This document shows, piece after piece, positions 11,337-23,740 of a stretch of DNA of 64,000 nt. A model generated the notes under the pieces. That model was not told the origin of the DNA, made no database searches, and was given only the letters and a program-made list of their open reading frames with translations. The position numbers were made by a program, and so were the translations under genes. Each line of letters starts with the position of its first letter. The first letter of the stretch is position 1. This DNA comes from Spirodela intermedia (Eukaryota > Streptophyta > Magnoliopsida > Alismatales > Araceae): assembly GCA_902729315.2 (NCBI GenBank), contig LR746266.1, forward strand, positions 2,800,759-2,864,758, given 5' to 3'.

Positions 11337-11830
11337 TCCCCAAAAATAATACTAAATTTTGATATGATCTAATAGTTGTATAATATATCAAGCAAATTTT
11401 AAATCTATAAAAGTAGAAAATATTAATTTTTAGATTTTTTAGAAATACTTTTAGTAAAAATATATTATTTATAATTTGATAAAAGGCTCAAAAATAATAA
11501 AAAAATTAAGTTGATCATAGGGATGTAAAATAAGATCAGATTAAATTTAAAAATTATTCTCAAAGAATATAATTTGTTATGATTTTTTGACTAAATAATG
11601 AAGAGAAGATATATTTAAAAAACTATGAAAAAAGAAAATTTGGGTGCTAGAAATAAAATTTGTTATGATTCTTAATTAAACAGTCCGAAATAATTTAATT
11701 GATCAAAAAATGCTATTTAAATCACATGAAATTTTGCTAAAGATTTGAAAAATAATCTATTGATTTTTAATAGACTTCCAATATAATTATTTCAGTATAA
11801 TTATAGTCTTCTCTTTCATGTATTTTTATG
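11337..11830 (-). mobile_element. Old, diverged Gypsy LTR end with ruined primer-binding site
   Basis: Read on the minus strand, 11740 to 11361 aligns by eye with the 3' half of the solo LTR at 33990-35726. Shared stretches include GTTGTATA near the terminus, TTAATTTTTAGAT and TTTAATTGATCAA. Bases 11290-11345 (TGTACTCTAAGAGAAAAATA, AATACATCCCCA) match the leader seen at 37610-37665. The primer-binding site between them is almost erased. This is the most worn copy of the LTR family that recurs at 19, 34, 37 and 46-49 kb. The far LTR boundary is not visible. Confidence 0.6.
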
Positions 11831-12871
11831 TGTCAAAAATCTAAATTCAAGAGTCTTCAGCGTCTATTATTTGATTAAAAGAATTGTTCCTATTGAAGGT
11901 TGAAACATAGGCAGCTAGCTTTATAAAGATTTTAACTATTTAGACAACTTTTAAATTTGATGTCCCCAAGATTGTTCCTGCATTGGAATATGTTAGAATA
12001 GCTAAAACCATCAATATTTCAGCTTTTGCTTAGATGTGTCCAATGTGCTGACGTTTTTTGCTCTAAAAACGTAAATAAACCATACAGAATTATAAGTTAA
12101 AGGTTTGAAAGTTGATATCTTGGCCCGTAGGTTTGAACTATACTCTATCTTAGAATAATATACTCTAATTAGTTAAAACAAAGCAAAATATTTCCGTGAG
12201 CTAAATCCCTCGGTGACAATTGTTGAAAAATCAAAGAATATTAATAAGATATCTAGAGCCTAGTAAGAACTTAAAAAATTCATAATAAATTATCTCTTAG
12301 TGGACTAGATGTATTTCTAGTAATGCCAACACAAGTGAGGATAATCTTATCACATTGTGTACTCAACATTAGGAAAGTAGGCACCACCTCATAAGCTTGG
12401 TATTAGAAATGCTTATATTTTGGTTGTGCCTTTCACTTTGGTTGTAATGATGCCCAAAACTTTCAAATGGCCTCAAAATTAGATGATGTTTTAGGGATGG
12501 ATGTCTTTGGTATTTTAGTATATACTGAAACACGAAATCATGGGTATACAAGTGGTAGAATACCAATGGTGTATATAAAATGTCAAATAACTTGCCAGCC
12601 AAAGTGCATATATGTGACAGAACTTTCGTTCAGACGGTTTTACCATCAATGGGATTTGTATAATGCTCACAGATTAATGGAATATGAGTGATCAGTAAAA
12701 GTGGTACATTGACTGCTCTCTCTGACTCCCTTTTTTGCTTTCAGTTTGTGTCTGTCTCTCTATGCTTTCTTCTGTCTCTTCCCTTCCCCTGCATTGCATG
12801 ATGCTTAACCGACCTCTTTTTATTATACTGAAAATTTCACTTACTGGTCAATTCTCTCTCTTGCTTGGTCC
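11831..12871. other. Gene-free AT-rich spacer
   Basis: Frames such as 12369-12602 (minus) and 12467-12691 (plus) overlap each other, are short and carry no recognisable domain. Nothing else is seen. Confidence 0.35.
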
Positions 12872-12893
12872 CTCTCTCTCTCTCTCTCTCTCT
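12872..12893. repeat. (CT)n microsatellite
   Basis: Eleven CT units inside a broader C/T-rich stretch (about 12715-12935). No gene start is evident next to it. Confidence 0.8.
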
Positions 12894-15800
12894 CACTACT
12901 CTCACTAACTCGCTCTATCTCCCCCATCTCCCTCTTTCTCTCGTTGTTTGCTTGGCGTCGATCCCATTGTATTTCACCATATATAGTCATCCCTATGATG
13001 ACTAACACATTGGCTCCGTGCGTGATAAGCACAAAGAAACCATGAGCAATACTGAACAGGTGACACAAAATATGCGACAGAGAAGACTCACATAATCTAC
13101 GCAAAATATCCACTCCGGTTGGCACTTGTTCCATCAACTTGGATACCAACCAAACAGAGACGAACAGTAATTTAAACACCACAGGTTACAGACGGCGAGT
13201 GTCCTTCGTAGTTGGGACACGTCTTATTTAATAGACAGGGTGTGTAACATGATGTACTTCGTGCTCTTTGGTATTGGTATGAGTCGTGTAGCAGCAGGTA
13301 GGGCATGAACAGAGGAACCAAAAGCAGCATCGGAGGTAACATGTCGGTGGGCTGGCCACTACTGGTGGCGGTATTGCGCAACAACCGAGGAATGTATTAC
13401 CGCTGATCGTGCAGCAACGAAAAGAGCACCGCCCTGTTGTTGTAGTGCCCGGAAATTCGGCCACCAAGCAGAACCCTAGCGAAGGTGCAAGTGAGGGATA
13501 AGAGATTGTGCATTGAAGAAAGTATGACGACCGAGGTACGATGCATGTGAAACGTGCGAGCACACATAGTTTCTGACATTAACAGTCGTTAGCTGAAGAA
13601 GGTAGAGCCTCCAACAGACGGGACTAAACAACGCACACCTGGGAGTTAAGGCAGGAACTGTTGCAGCTGCGCAGTTGTGGGCGGTGAGAAGAGGGCTAGC
13701 GCAACGAAGAGGATAACGAATAGATCATCACACTTCGGAGCCCTCTGTCTCCCTCTTACGTGGAAGGTGCTACTCCTCAGGCTGAAGATGTAGCTAGAGG
13801 CAACGTTAGTGCCTTTGGATTCCCAGTGGCCTATATGTACAGGTATCACAAGGAATGGCGTTTCCAAAAGTTGTGCTTGTTCAGTCTACGAGCGCTCAAA
13901 GGAACCAAAACTCAACTTAATAAGGCCGACTTTCCTTTCGGTTGGAAACTCTCTACTTTTTTATAAACCACCCACCCATTGGGAACAAAGATATGCTTTC
14001 AAGAGCTCAGAAACGCAATGCATGCATGACTTTTGGTCTTATCAAAGCAGAAGCTAAACATGGAATTGTTGGGCAGTTGAAAAATATCTTCATGTATGCT
14101 CCTCTGACTAATATATTTTTACTAATGTATTCCCAGTATCTTCAATGCTCGGTGTTGTTCTTATTGGTCTACATGTTGAAGATCAGGGTGGTATGGTAAA
14201 AGCTTTCAACTCGGTTGACATTTTAGTAATTTCATTTGTCATTAGTTTTAATTAACACTGCATTCAATGCTTACCTTTTGTTGGGAGTTAATATCTGACC
14301 ATATTTGCTTAGAGTCTCATTAACATTCTCAATTAACTGCATTTGAATTAAATAACTCTCCCTTGAAGTATTAATTTGTAAAGCATATTCAGAAAATTGT
14401 GGACCAGGTCAGGTTGGGACCTAGGGTTGCAACATAGTCATAAATTCTCCATCTTTCAGATAACCTTATTTGTTGCTGAGGCTTGTAAGTTGAGGGTTAA
14501 TATTGTTTGTTGCTGAAGCTTGTAAATTGAAAAAGCTTTCCAGTCTTGACTTGAGAAAGTGTCTTCCTTATTTACATAATTATCCCCTCTTGAACATAAA
14601 ATTTATCAAGAAAAAACGTCTTTAATTAGAGTATTACAATTATAAGCTAGAAATATGCTTTCTATCTATAAAATATAAATTTTGGCACTATCTATTGTAA
14701 ATAAACACTACACTAGAGGGTAAAAACATCTCAATTCTTTTTCTTCCCTCTCTTCATCATTCTCTATTTTTTCTTAAATAGATCACCTATCCAAGAGACG
14801 CTATTTAGTCAATTTCTCCAAGTGACCATCTGATGGGCTCCCATTGATGCGAATGAGGACCCAACTCGTTGACCGCACGTAGGAAGACTAAACCTCCACA
14901 TCCTGCTGACTGAGTCAGCCGTGAAGGGAGATCATGCGGACCAGAAGAGGGCGTAAGGAAGAAAAGACTGAGAGAGAAGGAAGGAGGAGCGGGAGGACGA
15001 AGATGAACTAGATGAGGAATGAGAACGATACAAACCAAGATGGACGGTTTTGAGGTTGCCGATGCGAGATGGTGAGTCTCTGGCTCCCAAGGGAATTCCT
15101 TACAACGATTCTTCTCCCCTTTCTCTAGAGGTCACCCTTCTATCTTATAGAACTCGTGGAGCCTCAACGCCCTTCCTTCTTGATGGGACTCAGTACAAGA
15201 TGGGAGCCGTCGATGTTGTATCCTACGATTTGAGTAGGTTTGTCATCGGATCCTTCTGCTGCCCTCGTCTACTGTCTTGTATGATCCATTGCAAGTTCCC
15301 ACGTCCCGTCGTCTTGTGCTATACTCAGACCGTAGCACTGGATTGGGCCGGCTTCATTGAGCCTGCGCTCTCCTCGCCCCAGTTCTTGCTATTAGGGCCT
15401 CATCACCATCCCTCTTCCCCTATTTATGCATTTCGTGTTAGGCTCATGTTTTCGCACTATTCTCTATTGGACACTACTACGCCTCTTCAAAAGAAGTTGA
15501 CCTAATCTACGTTATCATGAGTTCTATTTTGTATCTTAGTTGAAGGGCTGAATGTAATGGCCCTTAACTTAAGGACCATTTAGAATCCATCTAGTAATGG
15601 TTTCATGTGACAATCGTGTGACAATCGTGTTCCCTCTTACTATGTGGTGTAAATACACAACTGACCCGTACATGAGTTATGATATCTGTGTGATCTTTCT
15701 CTCTAATTCTCTGTCACCCCCCATTTCTCTCTCCCTCTTCGCCTCACGCTCTCCGCTCTCTCTCTCTTCTACTTTTCTCTCCGCTTTTTTTCTACATTGT

Positions 15801-17480
15801 TTCTATGCCCGAGATAGAGTTGACACATCCGACCTTCTGATCAATCTTTAAGATCACTTAAAAAGATATATATGGAAGAAACTTAAGGGAAGCTTAATCG
15901 AACATAAAGTTGTATCTCAGACATCGGAGCGTCTATGATATGCGTGAACTGAATGCAATCCATGCCAGTATTCATTTGCTTATGGATAAAAAAATGTGCA
16001 CTAGAATGATACTGAGGTGACTTCTCCAGATTGTGACCTCCACACTGGTTTCGTCAACTCTTCATGTGATTATTGAATTCAACGATGTCCTATCTTCTTT
16101 CAATTTAGTTCACCAATGTACCCGAGGAAAAAACGAAAATAGTTATTTAATGCTTTATCTTTGACAAACTATCGAGTACAGAATATAATCATATCTTATG
16201 ATTTATGCACTAGAGTAATCTCACTCCTAGTTTATTTTCGTAAAGTTTCCCTACTACCTGATGAAATGTAGTTGAAATTATTATTTTGTTGATAACGGTG
16301 ACTTAACCTTCTTTTCCCCTACTTAACTGTATACTGCCTCGTGAAGGTAATATACTCGTGAAGGTAACGATAACTATTCTTTAAAGCAAAAGAGAGCTGG
16401 TGCTGGTGAGGGTACTGGCTATGGCTGGTCACAATAGCAAATTCATCTGGGTCTGGTGACTATGTCAGATCTGTTGACAGTTACGTGATTGCATGCAATA
16501 CTCGGCGAACTAACCTGTTTTCTGGTTTCATGAAAAGATAGTGTCACTTATATTAGGATATAGGAGCAGAATTTGTATCTTGTATCTTCTTTCTCACAAC
16601 TGCATAGTTCTGTAAGAAAAGGAAAATTTCAGAGCGGACACAATAATTCAAGCCGTTATGAAACTATTTGACCTATGACGTGTGGCGTATTGAATGAAAG
16701 TGTGATCCGGAAGATCTTAGTCAGAATAAGCATATGAGAGGCTATTAAAAGCGGGGAGGTAACAGATAACAGGTTAAATTTGAACGGTAACAAGTTCCCT
16801 GAGGTAGCCCCGACAGTAAGTCAACAATTAAATTCGTCAGTCAGACCTTGGGTGAGATACAAGGATTTGAACGTCAAATAATCAAGCGAGAATCTCTTAC
16901 CTTCAGGTATAAAAGTCTGGCCGCCCGCTGGTTAAGAGTTTACAGATGCCGTAATGATTTTCGTAGAGAACAAGGATAGAAGGGGAGAGAAAAATAGATC
17001 TCATTGGAAACCTGAAAATCATATATTGCCCACCATTCAGTTCAAGGTAGTTTTCCCTTCGTGTTGTTGCTTCATTTCCTCAGCGGAGTCATCCACACCA
17101 GTCTAGACACATTTCACATCGCACAACGACCGTTTATATCGGAACGTTAGTAAGAAATCTTAATTTCGTTTATTTATTAGACAACGATGGTAGATATATT
17201 TTCCTTATTAAAGCAATGATCTTGGCATGTAAACATAAATGACTAGTATAACAGTATCACTCTTAAAGATCATCCACAAAGTCAGGACGTCAACATGTGA
17301 TATGATACTTCAGTGTCACAATTCACTCTTACAATGCGGTCTAGCCGCTTTCAGAACAAGAAAATCACACGCGTTACATAGGCAATAACTATACCCCATC
17401 ACACGTTACAAGGACATTATTCTCGACTTTAGATCAATCCTTGATACGACGACTGGTAGCCATTGGCCGGATATCCCGAT
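12894..17480. other. Long stretch without a recognisable gene
   Basis: Several frames are open for 200-450 bases (13228-13563 minus, 13942-14199 plus, 14805-15038 minus, 15050-15505 plus), but none shows a domain, splice-consistent extension or conserved motif, and some overlap on opposite strands. Bases 14800-15420 are somewhat GC-richer than the surroundings. A C/T-rich stretch lies at about 15690-15790. Decayed transposon DNA is the likeliest explanation, but I found no LTR, primer-binding site or pol motif to support it. The last few hundred bases should include the former 3' region of the P450 pseudogene. Confidence 0.35.
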
Positions 17481-18848
17481 TCAACGCTTAGTAATGATCA
17501 CACTAAAAGGAATCAACTGCTTGATTATGATCGGTGTTGAAAGGACAGAATTTAACCCGGCCTTGGGTGTACAAACCAGCGGGTGAGCCTTAGAAAAGGT
17601 CGCACCATGCCCCTCCGTCATGTCCACCAACCCTCCCTCGACACTCAGGTTGAAGCAGTGTATCACGTTCGCCAGGGTTGTGTGAATCAACTGCAACACC
17701 AAGGATAAACCCGGGCACCTCCTCCTGCCGCTGCCAAAGGGCAACAAGTGGTAGTGCTGGTCTCTGACATCAATACCGAAACTCCGCCCTTTCGGCGTGA
17801 ACCTTTCCGGCCGGAACTCCAGCGGGTTCCTCCACTGGGTCGGGTCTCTGCCGATCGCCCAAACATTACGATCCCCTTGTCCGCCGGGATGTTGTAGCCC
17901 CTAAATTTGCATGGCGCATTTGATTGGCGCGGGAGGATTGGAACGGCGGGGTGGAGTCTGAGCGTCTCTTTGACGATCGCCTGGAGAAAGGGCAGGTTTT
18001 GAATGTCGGACTCCTCCACCAGCCTGGATTCCCCGACCACCGAGTCGATCGCTCGCCTTGCATCCTGTTGGATTCCCGGTTTGTTTATCAGCTCTGCCAA
18101 GGCCCGTTCCATTGTGGTGGATGTCGTGTCTGAGCCGGCCATGAAGAGGTCCTCTGTAGAGAGGACCGCCAAAGAAAGTGGAACGTGAAACCCAGTTGCA
18201 AGGAGGACCGTAGAATGTCGATGGAAAGCAGAAGAAGATGGTGAGGGCGGAGTCGTCGAAGTTACATCAATGAAGCTCCTGAAGTTGTCTCCCGTAAACA
18301 TCATTTCCGCACCCTGGTCTTCCGATATGTCGTGTAGTACGCGAAGGAAACCTCGGACAACGCCGCCGGCCACCGTCTTGCCGGATTCCTTTGTCCTTAG
18401 GGCTTCCTCATTGAGGATTCACTCCATTAGACTGTCGAATCTGCGACGCACGTCTACGTACCTTGTTTTGAGATGTTGCAAGTCGAGCTTCTCACGGATT
18501 CCTACGTAGTCGGCCACGTTGGGCGTGCTTATGATCGCCACTGTCTCCTCCACCATTCTCTTCATTTTCTAGACCTTGCCGTCCGTTCCAGAACACCTCC
18601 TTCCCATAGTCATCCCGCAGATGACGTTGTTAGTAAGCCTTGTGAGCACCACCCCGACATTCATCTCCTCTCCCCTCTCCGCCTTCTCTTGCAGCATCTC
18701 CAAGAACGTTCCCATCTCGTCTGCCTGACCCACTGTAGCTGCTCCAACATCCGACCACCCAGTAACTCCGACAGGCTCTCTCTTGTTGTGGCTGCGACAG
18801 AGGCCAGAAGAAACGGGACCGAGCCTAGCCAGATATGGAACAGGGGAC
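17481..18848 (-). pseudogene. CYP93-like cytochrome P450 pseudogene, 5'-truncated
   Basis: Two exons are readable: exon 1 remnant 18266-18848 and exon 2 17481-18151. They are separated by a 114-base GT-AG intron at the position used by CYP93-type genes, just before the I-helix. Landmarks in order: GPLFHIWLGSVP near the broken 5' end, TNNVICGMTMG, the oxygen-binding helix DLFMAGSDTTST, KETLRLHP (ExxR), EFRPERF in a shifted frame, and the haem loop [11 protein letters not shown]. Damage: a frameshift near 18725, stops at 18569-18571 and 18419-18421, and a one-base loss at about 17863-17868 that separates ExxR from the haem loop. The N-terminal membrane anchor is absent because the sequence changes to LTR at 18849. 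CYP93 enzymes act in flavone and isoflavonoid synthesis on the endoplasmic reticulum. This copy cannot make an enzyme. Confidence 0.85.
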
Positions 18849-19182
18849 CACGTGCCCCTATCGGTCCTAGCCGGTCGAGCCCCTGCTCGCGGCTCCTCCC
18901 CGACTGCACTTCCGACCCGCTTGCGGGCCCGGCTGGCTGGCGGGTCCCCCCCCCCATTTTGCTATATTTTTATTTTTATTTTTTTTTCTTCATTTATCTC
19001 AAAAGTAAGACTATAAAAATCATATAAATTCGTATAAAATTACATAATTATCCAAAAAATCACGTTAATCAACTGAAAACCACTTTTCACACTTTAACAT
19101 AAATATAAGTCTATTTATCATGAGTTAAGGCTAAAATTATATTATTTACTAATTATTAACTCATGAAAAGGAAGACTTATTA
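18849..19182 (-). mobile_element. LTR fragment (family A, first ~330 bases) truncating the P450
   Basis: On the minus strand it begins at 19182 with AATAAGTC (family start TGATAAGTC) and runs parallel to the LTRs at 46157 and 47484, through CTCATGATAAATAGACTT-like sequence and GCCGGCCAGCCGGGCC. It stops at GGGGCACGTG, where P450 sequence starts. The rest of the LTR is missing and no target duplication is visible, so this is a deletion junction, not a clean insertion. Confidence 0.8.
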
Positions 19183-20905
19183 CCTCCCATCATCATCTTC
19201 ATTCTTCTACTTCTGTCTTCAACTCTTGGATTTGCTCTCTTTGCTCCTACATCATCTGCTTCAACAATTCATTAGTAGCCAAGGTGGCTTCATTTTGAGC
19301 CAGATGGGTTGCTTGAATGGACTGAAAATTCTGTGGGCATAAGATTGGCTGGAAAGGAGCTTGTTGCTGAAAATTTTGAGTTGTTTGAGGGAGAAATGAT
19401 GGTTGATAGGTATTACCACTTTCTCTTTTATAATTATAGTTGTTGTAATTGTTATAATGTGCTATGTAGGCAGGAGGTTGAGGTGTTCTTTCTAGCTATG
19501 AGTTTCCTGCAACAAGTTGAAGCGGCCTAACTCTATCATTTATAGCCAGCAACCTTTCATGTCTAGGACACTCTATTTCTACATTTTCATAACTAGAACA
19601 AAGGACACATGCAGTCATATCTTAGACATACTTGAGCAAGGACTGCTGATGACCTATCCATCAAGATTTTTATATCTTTCGTCAATTTATCAAACTTTTC
19701 TAAAAACATTTTATATTCAATAGCTTTTGTTTCAATCATTTCACCTCTTCTAAGCCCTATTTACCTTCCATTTTGATTTAATGATATATGATGATTATTA
19801 TTTTCAACCAACATTTCAATTAAAATCTAGGGCTTCATCATCAAATTTATTCATAAATGTCCCACCACTAGCAGCATCAATCATGTGTCTATCTTTATCT
19901 CTTAATCCTTCATCAAATATTTGAACTGACAATTTTGAATCCCATGGTGGGGACATTGTCTTAGTATATTCTTTCATTCTCTCCCAAGCCTCATAAAATG
20001 ATTCTTGTGGTTCTTGATTAAAATATCTTATTGCCTTTCTCATGGCATTAGTTCTCCTTTCTGAATCAAATTTCTTTAAGAAAGTGGTCTCCATTTCACC
20101 CGATGAATTTAAGTCTTGGGCTAGGGTTCTAAACCACTCTTTTGCTTTATCTTTAAGGGTAAAAGTACATAATCGCATTTTGATCACTTCTAATAGATGT
20201 TAGGAAAATAAGAAATCTTACATACTTGAGAAAAATCTTCTAAATGCTTGTATGGTTCCTCATGACTCAATCTATGAAAATTTGCCAACATTTGCACAAT
20301 AAGATGATCTACTCTAAAATTCACCCCCTCACCTATAGGTGCATTCACTCTAGTTACTCAATGGTACTGGAGAGGGACAGAATGGCCTTTCAACCTCATT
20401 CTCTCATTGTTTGGGTTTTGTTGGGCCATTTGATTTTCTTTTAGTGTAGAATTTTCTGAAGTGTTTGAGCTAGATGTTTCGGTCTAATTTTTTTCAAGGG
20501 TCACTAAAGGATTTTTTAAGGATTGTGACCTTGCATAGAATATGGCTAAATGAGTATTGTCAAAGGGAAAAGAAGAAAAAATACAGAAAATGACAATGGT
20601 GGATGAAAGTCAATATATCAAAACACTTTCACCTTGACTACTTCAATTTAAAAACGTAAATTCAGTATATAAAAAATATCAATTTAAAAGATTTAAAGAA
20701 ATACAATAAACATTATAAACTTCTATTTCAGTAAAGCTTTATCTGTCTCGATGATAGATTATGAAAATTTTCAACAATAGACGTATTAATGTATGGATAT
20801 TCAATAAATTTCTTCTTTAAAATCAACAATGATGGAATTTAATTCAAGTAAAAAGCTACTCACATCTAATGGCATTTGATTAAACAAAATCGAGGGTCAT
20901 TGAAA
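19183..20905 (-). mobile_element. Internal region of a Gypsy element with a gag remnant
   Basis: An open gag segment lies at 19816-20187 on the minus strand (123 codons). It contains MIKMRLCTFTLKDKAKEWF, an NAMRKAIRYFNQ segment and IDAASGGTFMNK, which are typical of Athila/Tat-type gag and similar to the gag pieces at 37.0-37.4 and 44.0-44.4 kb. Downstream (19800 to 19183) broken frames continue, and no protease, RT or integrase is present before the LTR fragment. Either pol was deleted or the element was non-autonomous. Upstream, GATTTTGGAGC near 20920 could be a worn tRNA-Asp primer-binding site, but that match is weak. Confidence 0.65.
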
Positions 20906-22105
20906 AGCTCCAAAATCAATTAATCAAAAATATTTAGAATCACGAATTTTTCAAATTAAATTACTAAAAAGGTAAGTATTGTGGTAAGTTTGCAATCGAT
21001 CTATAGGGAATGAGAATTAGGCACTTAGTTACTATAATATTTAATTTATAGCTTTAGATGAGATGAACTCAAAGAAGAAAATGCAATGGCAGATAAGAAG
21101 GATATTTATTGTTGGAAAAAAAGGAGAAACAACAATTCAATGATGCAGAAAATGATTAAGAGGAAAAAATACTCACAAAATAATTATAATACAAATTTAA
21201 TAATGTACCTCTATCTATTCAAACCTATGAATGCTAGAAAATTGTTCACACTCAGAAGGCATCAAACCTAGAGAAACTTATCTTGGGCCTCTATATTTTA
21301 CTAAGGCCAAGTGGTTTCCTCTTTGAGTATACTTTTTTGATGATCTTAGTTGTGAACCAAAGCTTGAATCAACTCAAAATATATCAAGATTGATGCGGAA
21401 CCTCAATGTGGTTTCATTCAAGCTGATTAAACATCGAGACATTCAAAGTTAGGTTTTCCATCCTTAAACGGTGGCTTCAATGTGTAAGGGTTTACATGAG
21501 GATATGAGAGTATATGTGTAGGGCTGACATCTAGCTTCTTGTGAGTTGGTTCATTTGAGATCATCTGATCTAAGGTTGTAATTAAGTGAGGACATTTTTG
21601 TCTTTTTGGCCACAATAAGATGAAACAAGAGTCGGTTTTCTCTTGGGTTGATTTGAAGCATTGAATTTGGAGGTCTTATCATGCCCATAGGATCTTCCTT
21701 AATGTTGAGATCCATTGCACCCTCAATAAGTATGCTCCATTTGCCGTTGATTGTGTAGACACTCTCAATGGCTTTCGATCTCCTCATTTAGTGATGCCGC
21801 ATGTCAGTGTCTCGACCCTTGATTCCGTCACCTCATCTCCACAGATCAAATATTGTCCACAGAAGCATATATTAACTTCCTAAAAATAATAAAAAGATAT
21901 CAAAAATTCTTAAAATTTTCTCATATTAATAAAAAATTAATTATGACTGTAAAACTCAGAGAAACATTCCAAAAAAATCTCTAAAATATTAAACTTCACG
22001 AAATAATAAATGTTTCCTTTTTTAATATGATAACATGCTAGATTATATATTTAAGCTCTTGAATAAAATAATTCTTACACTTTTTATGTGATAATCAACA
22101 TGCTA
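20906..22105 (-). repeat. Left arm of a large imperfect inverted repeat
   Basis: Read on the minus strand this arm aligns by eye along nearly its whole length with 22580-23740. Examples: ATATAGAGGCCC, CAAAGAGGAAACCAC, AACCCTTACACATT, GATGATCTCAAATGAACCA (AATGATCTC in the other arm), GCATACTTA, and TAATTCTCATTCCCTAT near the outer end. The outer half adjoins the gag-bearing region, so the arms may be two LTR-plus-leader copies in opposite orientation. Short frames in the arm (for example 21427-21615) are not convincing genes. Confidence 0.8.
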
Positions 22106-22579
22106 CCACTATCATGCCGGTAATAACTTCTCAAAATATTTCTTTACCCACTCCAGCACTTTGTCTCCATCATTTCCATGCTCTATAAACAATTCCTAGA
22201 GGTGAGATGAGTGTTTTCTCAATTTTGTTGTAGAATGAAAGAATTTTGTATCTCGATCCCCTTCCTTTAGTCATTTTATTCTAGCTTTCTTCTGGCAAAA
22301 AAATCTCATGCTGGACTAAGGTTTCTTCAAAAAAAGTATTTTTTTCATGAGCTGTCATCATTCCTTATCATCTCATCTCTCCTATAGTTTGTCTTCCAAT
22401 CCTTCAATTTTCTTTTCCCTAACATCTAACCTAAGCTTAATGTCTCCAAAGATATTTCTATTTTCCACTACCTCAAATGTTGCTTAATGTTTCTAACCTG
22501 AAATGAGAAATTGGTCATTAGATAGGTAGAGATTGATTCTCCCCATCTCTACTTCACAGTCTTGAAATCCCTCACACCT
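22106..22579. other. Spacer between the arms of the inverted repeat
   Basis: About 470 bases of C/T-rich, AT-rich sequence with no frame, RNA gene or terminal repeat of its own. It would form the loop if the arms paired. Confidence 0.6.
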
Positions 22580-23740
22580 AATTGATAACATGTTGATAAT
22601 CATGCGAAAAGTGTAAATCTTATGACCTAGCATGTTATCATATTAGAAAATAAATATTTCTTATTTCTTGAACATTTCATGAAGTTTAATATTTTAGAGA
22701 ATTTTTTGAATTTTTTCTCTGAGTTTTACAGTCATAATTAATTTTTTAGTAATATGAAGGGATTTCAAGAATTTTTGATATCTTTTTGTGATTTTTACGA
22801 AGTCAATGATATTTGATCTAGAGATGATGCATTAGAATCAAGGGCCGAGGTGCTGACATGTGGCATCACCAAATAAGGAGATCAAACGCTGTTGATAGTG
22901 TCTATATGACTAACAACAATAGAGCATACTTACTAAGGGTGCAACAAATCTCCACATTAGGAAAGATCCTACGGCTATAATAAGATCTCCAAATCTCCAA
23001 ATCCAATGCTTCAAATCAAATCTAAGAGTAAACTAACTTTTCCCCTATTTTATTGCTGCCAAAAAGATAGAAAAACCCTCACTCACTCACAACCATAGAC
23101 CAAATGATCTCAAATGAACCAGTTCCCTAGAAGGCCAATATCTGCCCTACACATGTAATCTCGTACCCTTGTATAAACCCTTACACATTTAAATTGCTGT
23201 TTAGGGGTGGAAAACCAAACTTCACATGTCCTAACATCTAGTTGGCTTGAATGAAATAATATTGAGGTTCTACATCAATCGTAAATGTGTTTTGGTTTGA
23301 TTCAAGTGTGGATTCACAACTTAGATCATTGGAGAAGTTTACTTAAAGAGGAAACCACCTGGCCTTATCAACATATAGAGGCCCGAGGTAAATTCATCTA
23401 GATTTGATGTGTTCCACATGTGAACAAACCTAGATATTTGTAGGTTTGAAATAGAGAGATTTATGTTTTCAAATTTACATTATGATTCTTCCATGTGTTT
23501 CACCTCTCCATCATCATCCACATCATTGAATTTTTATTTCCCCCTTTTTTCAATGGTAAATATCCTTCTTACTTACCATCACCTCTCCTTCTTCGTGTTC
23601 ATCTCATTTCAATATATCAACTAAATAGAATAGTAGCTACCTATTGTCTAATTCTCATTCCCTATGGATCGACCTCAAATATATCATAGTACTCACTTAT
23701 TTTAGTATTTTAATTAGGTAAATTCGGAATTCCAAATGTG
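22580..23740 (+). repeat. Right arm of the large imperfect inverted repeat
   Basis: Partner of 20906-22105 in opposite orientation. The inner boundary shares GATAATCA/CATG-type sequence and the outer boundary shares CTAATTCTCATTCCCTATGG. Arms differ by many substitutions and small indels, so the duplication is old. No transposase or target duplication was found at the ends. Confidence 0.8.

Noticed and set aside
13228-13563. Cys-rich 111-codon minus-strand frame
   Set aside because: Cysteine spacing is irregular, there is no signal peptide, and other frames overlap it. Not a defensin-like or zinc-finger gene.
15050-15505. 151-codon plus-strand frame
   Set aside because: No domain, no conserved motif, no promoter or splice context, and codon use like the surrounding non-coding DNA.
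21427-21787. Short minus-strand frames in the inverted-repeat arm as a gene
   Set aside because: Only partly matched by an open frame in the other arm, and no domain is present; better explained as LTR or leader sequence.
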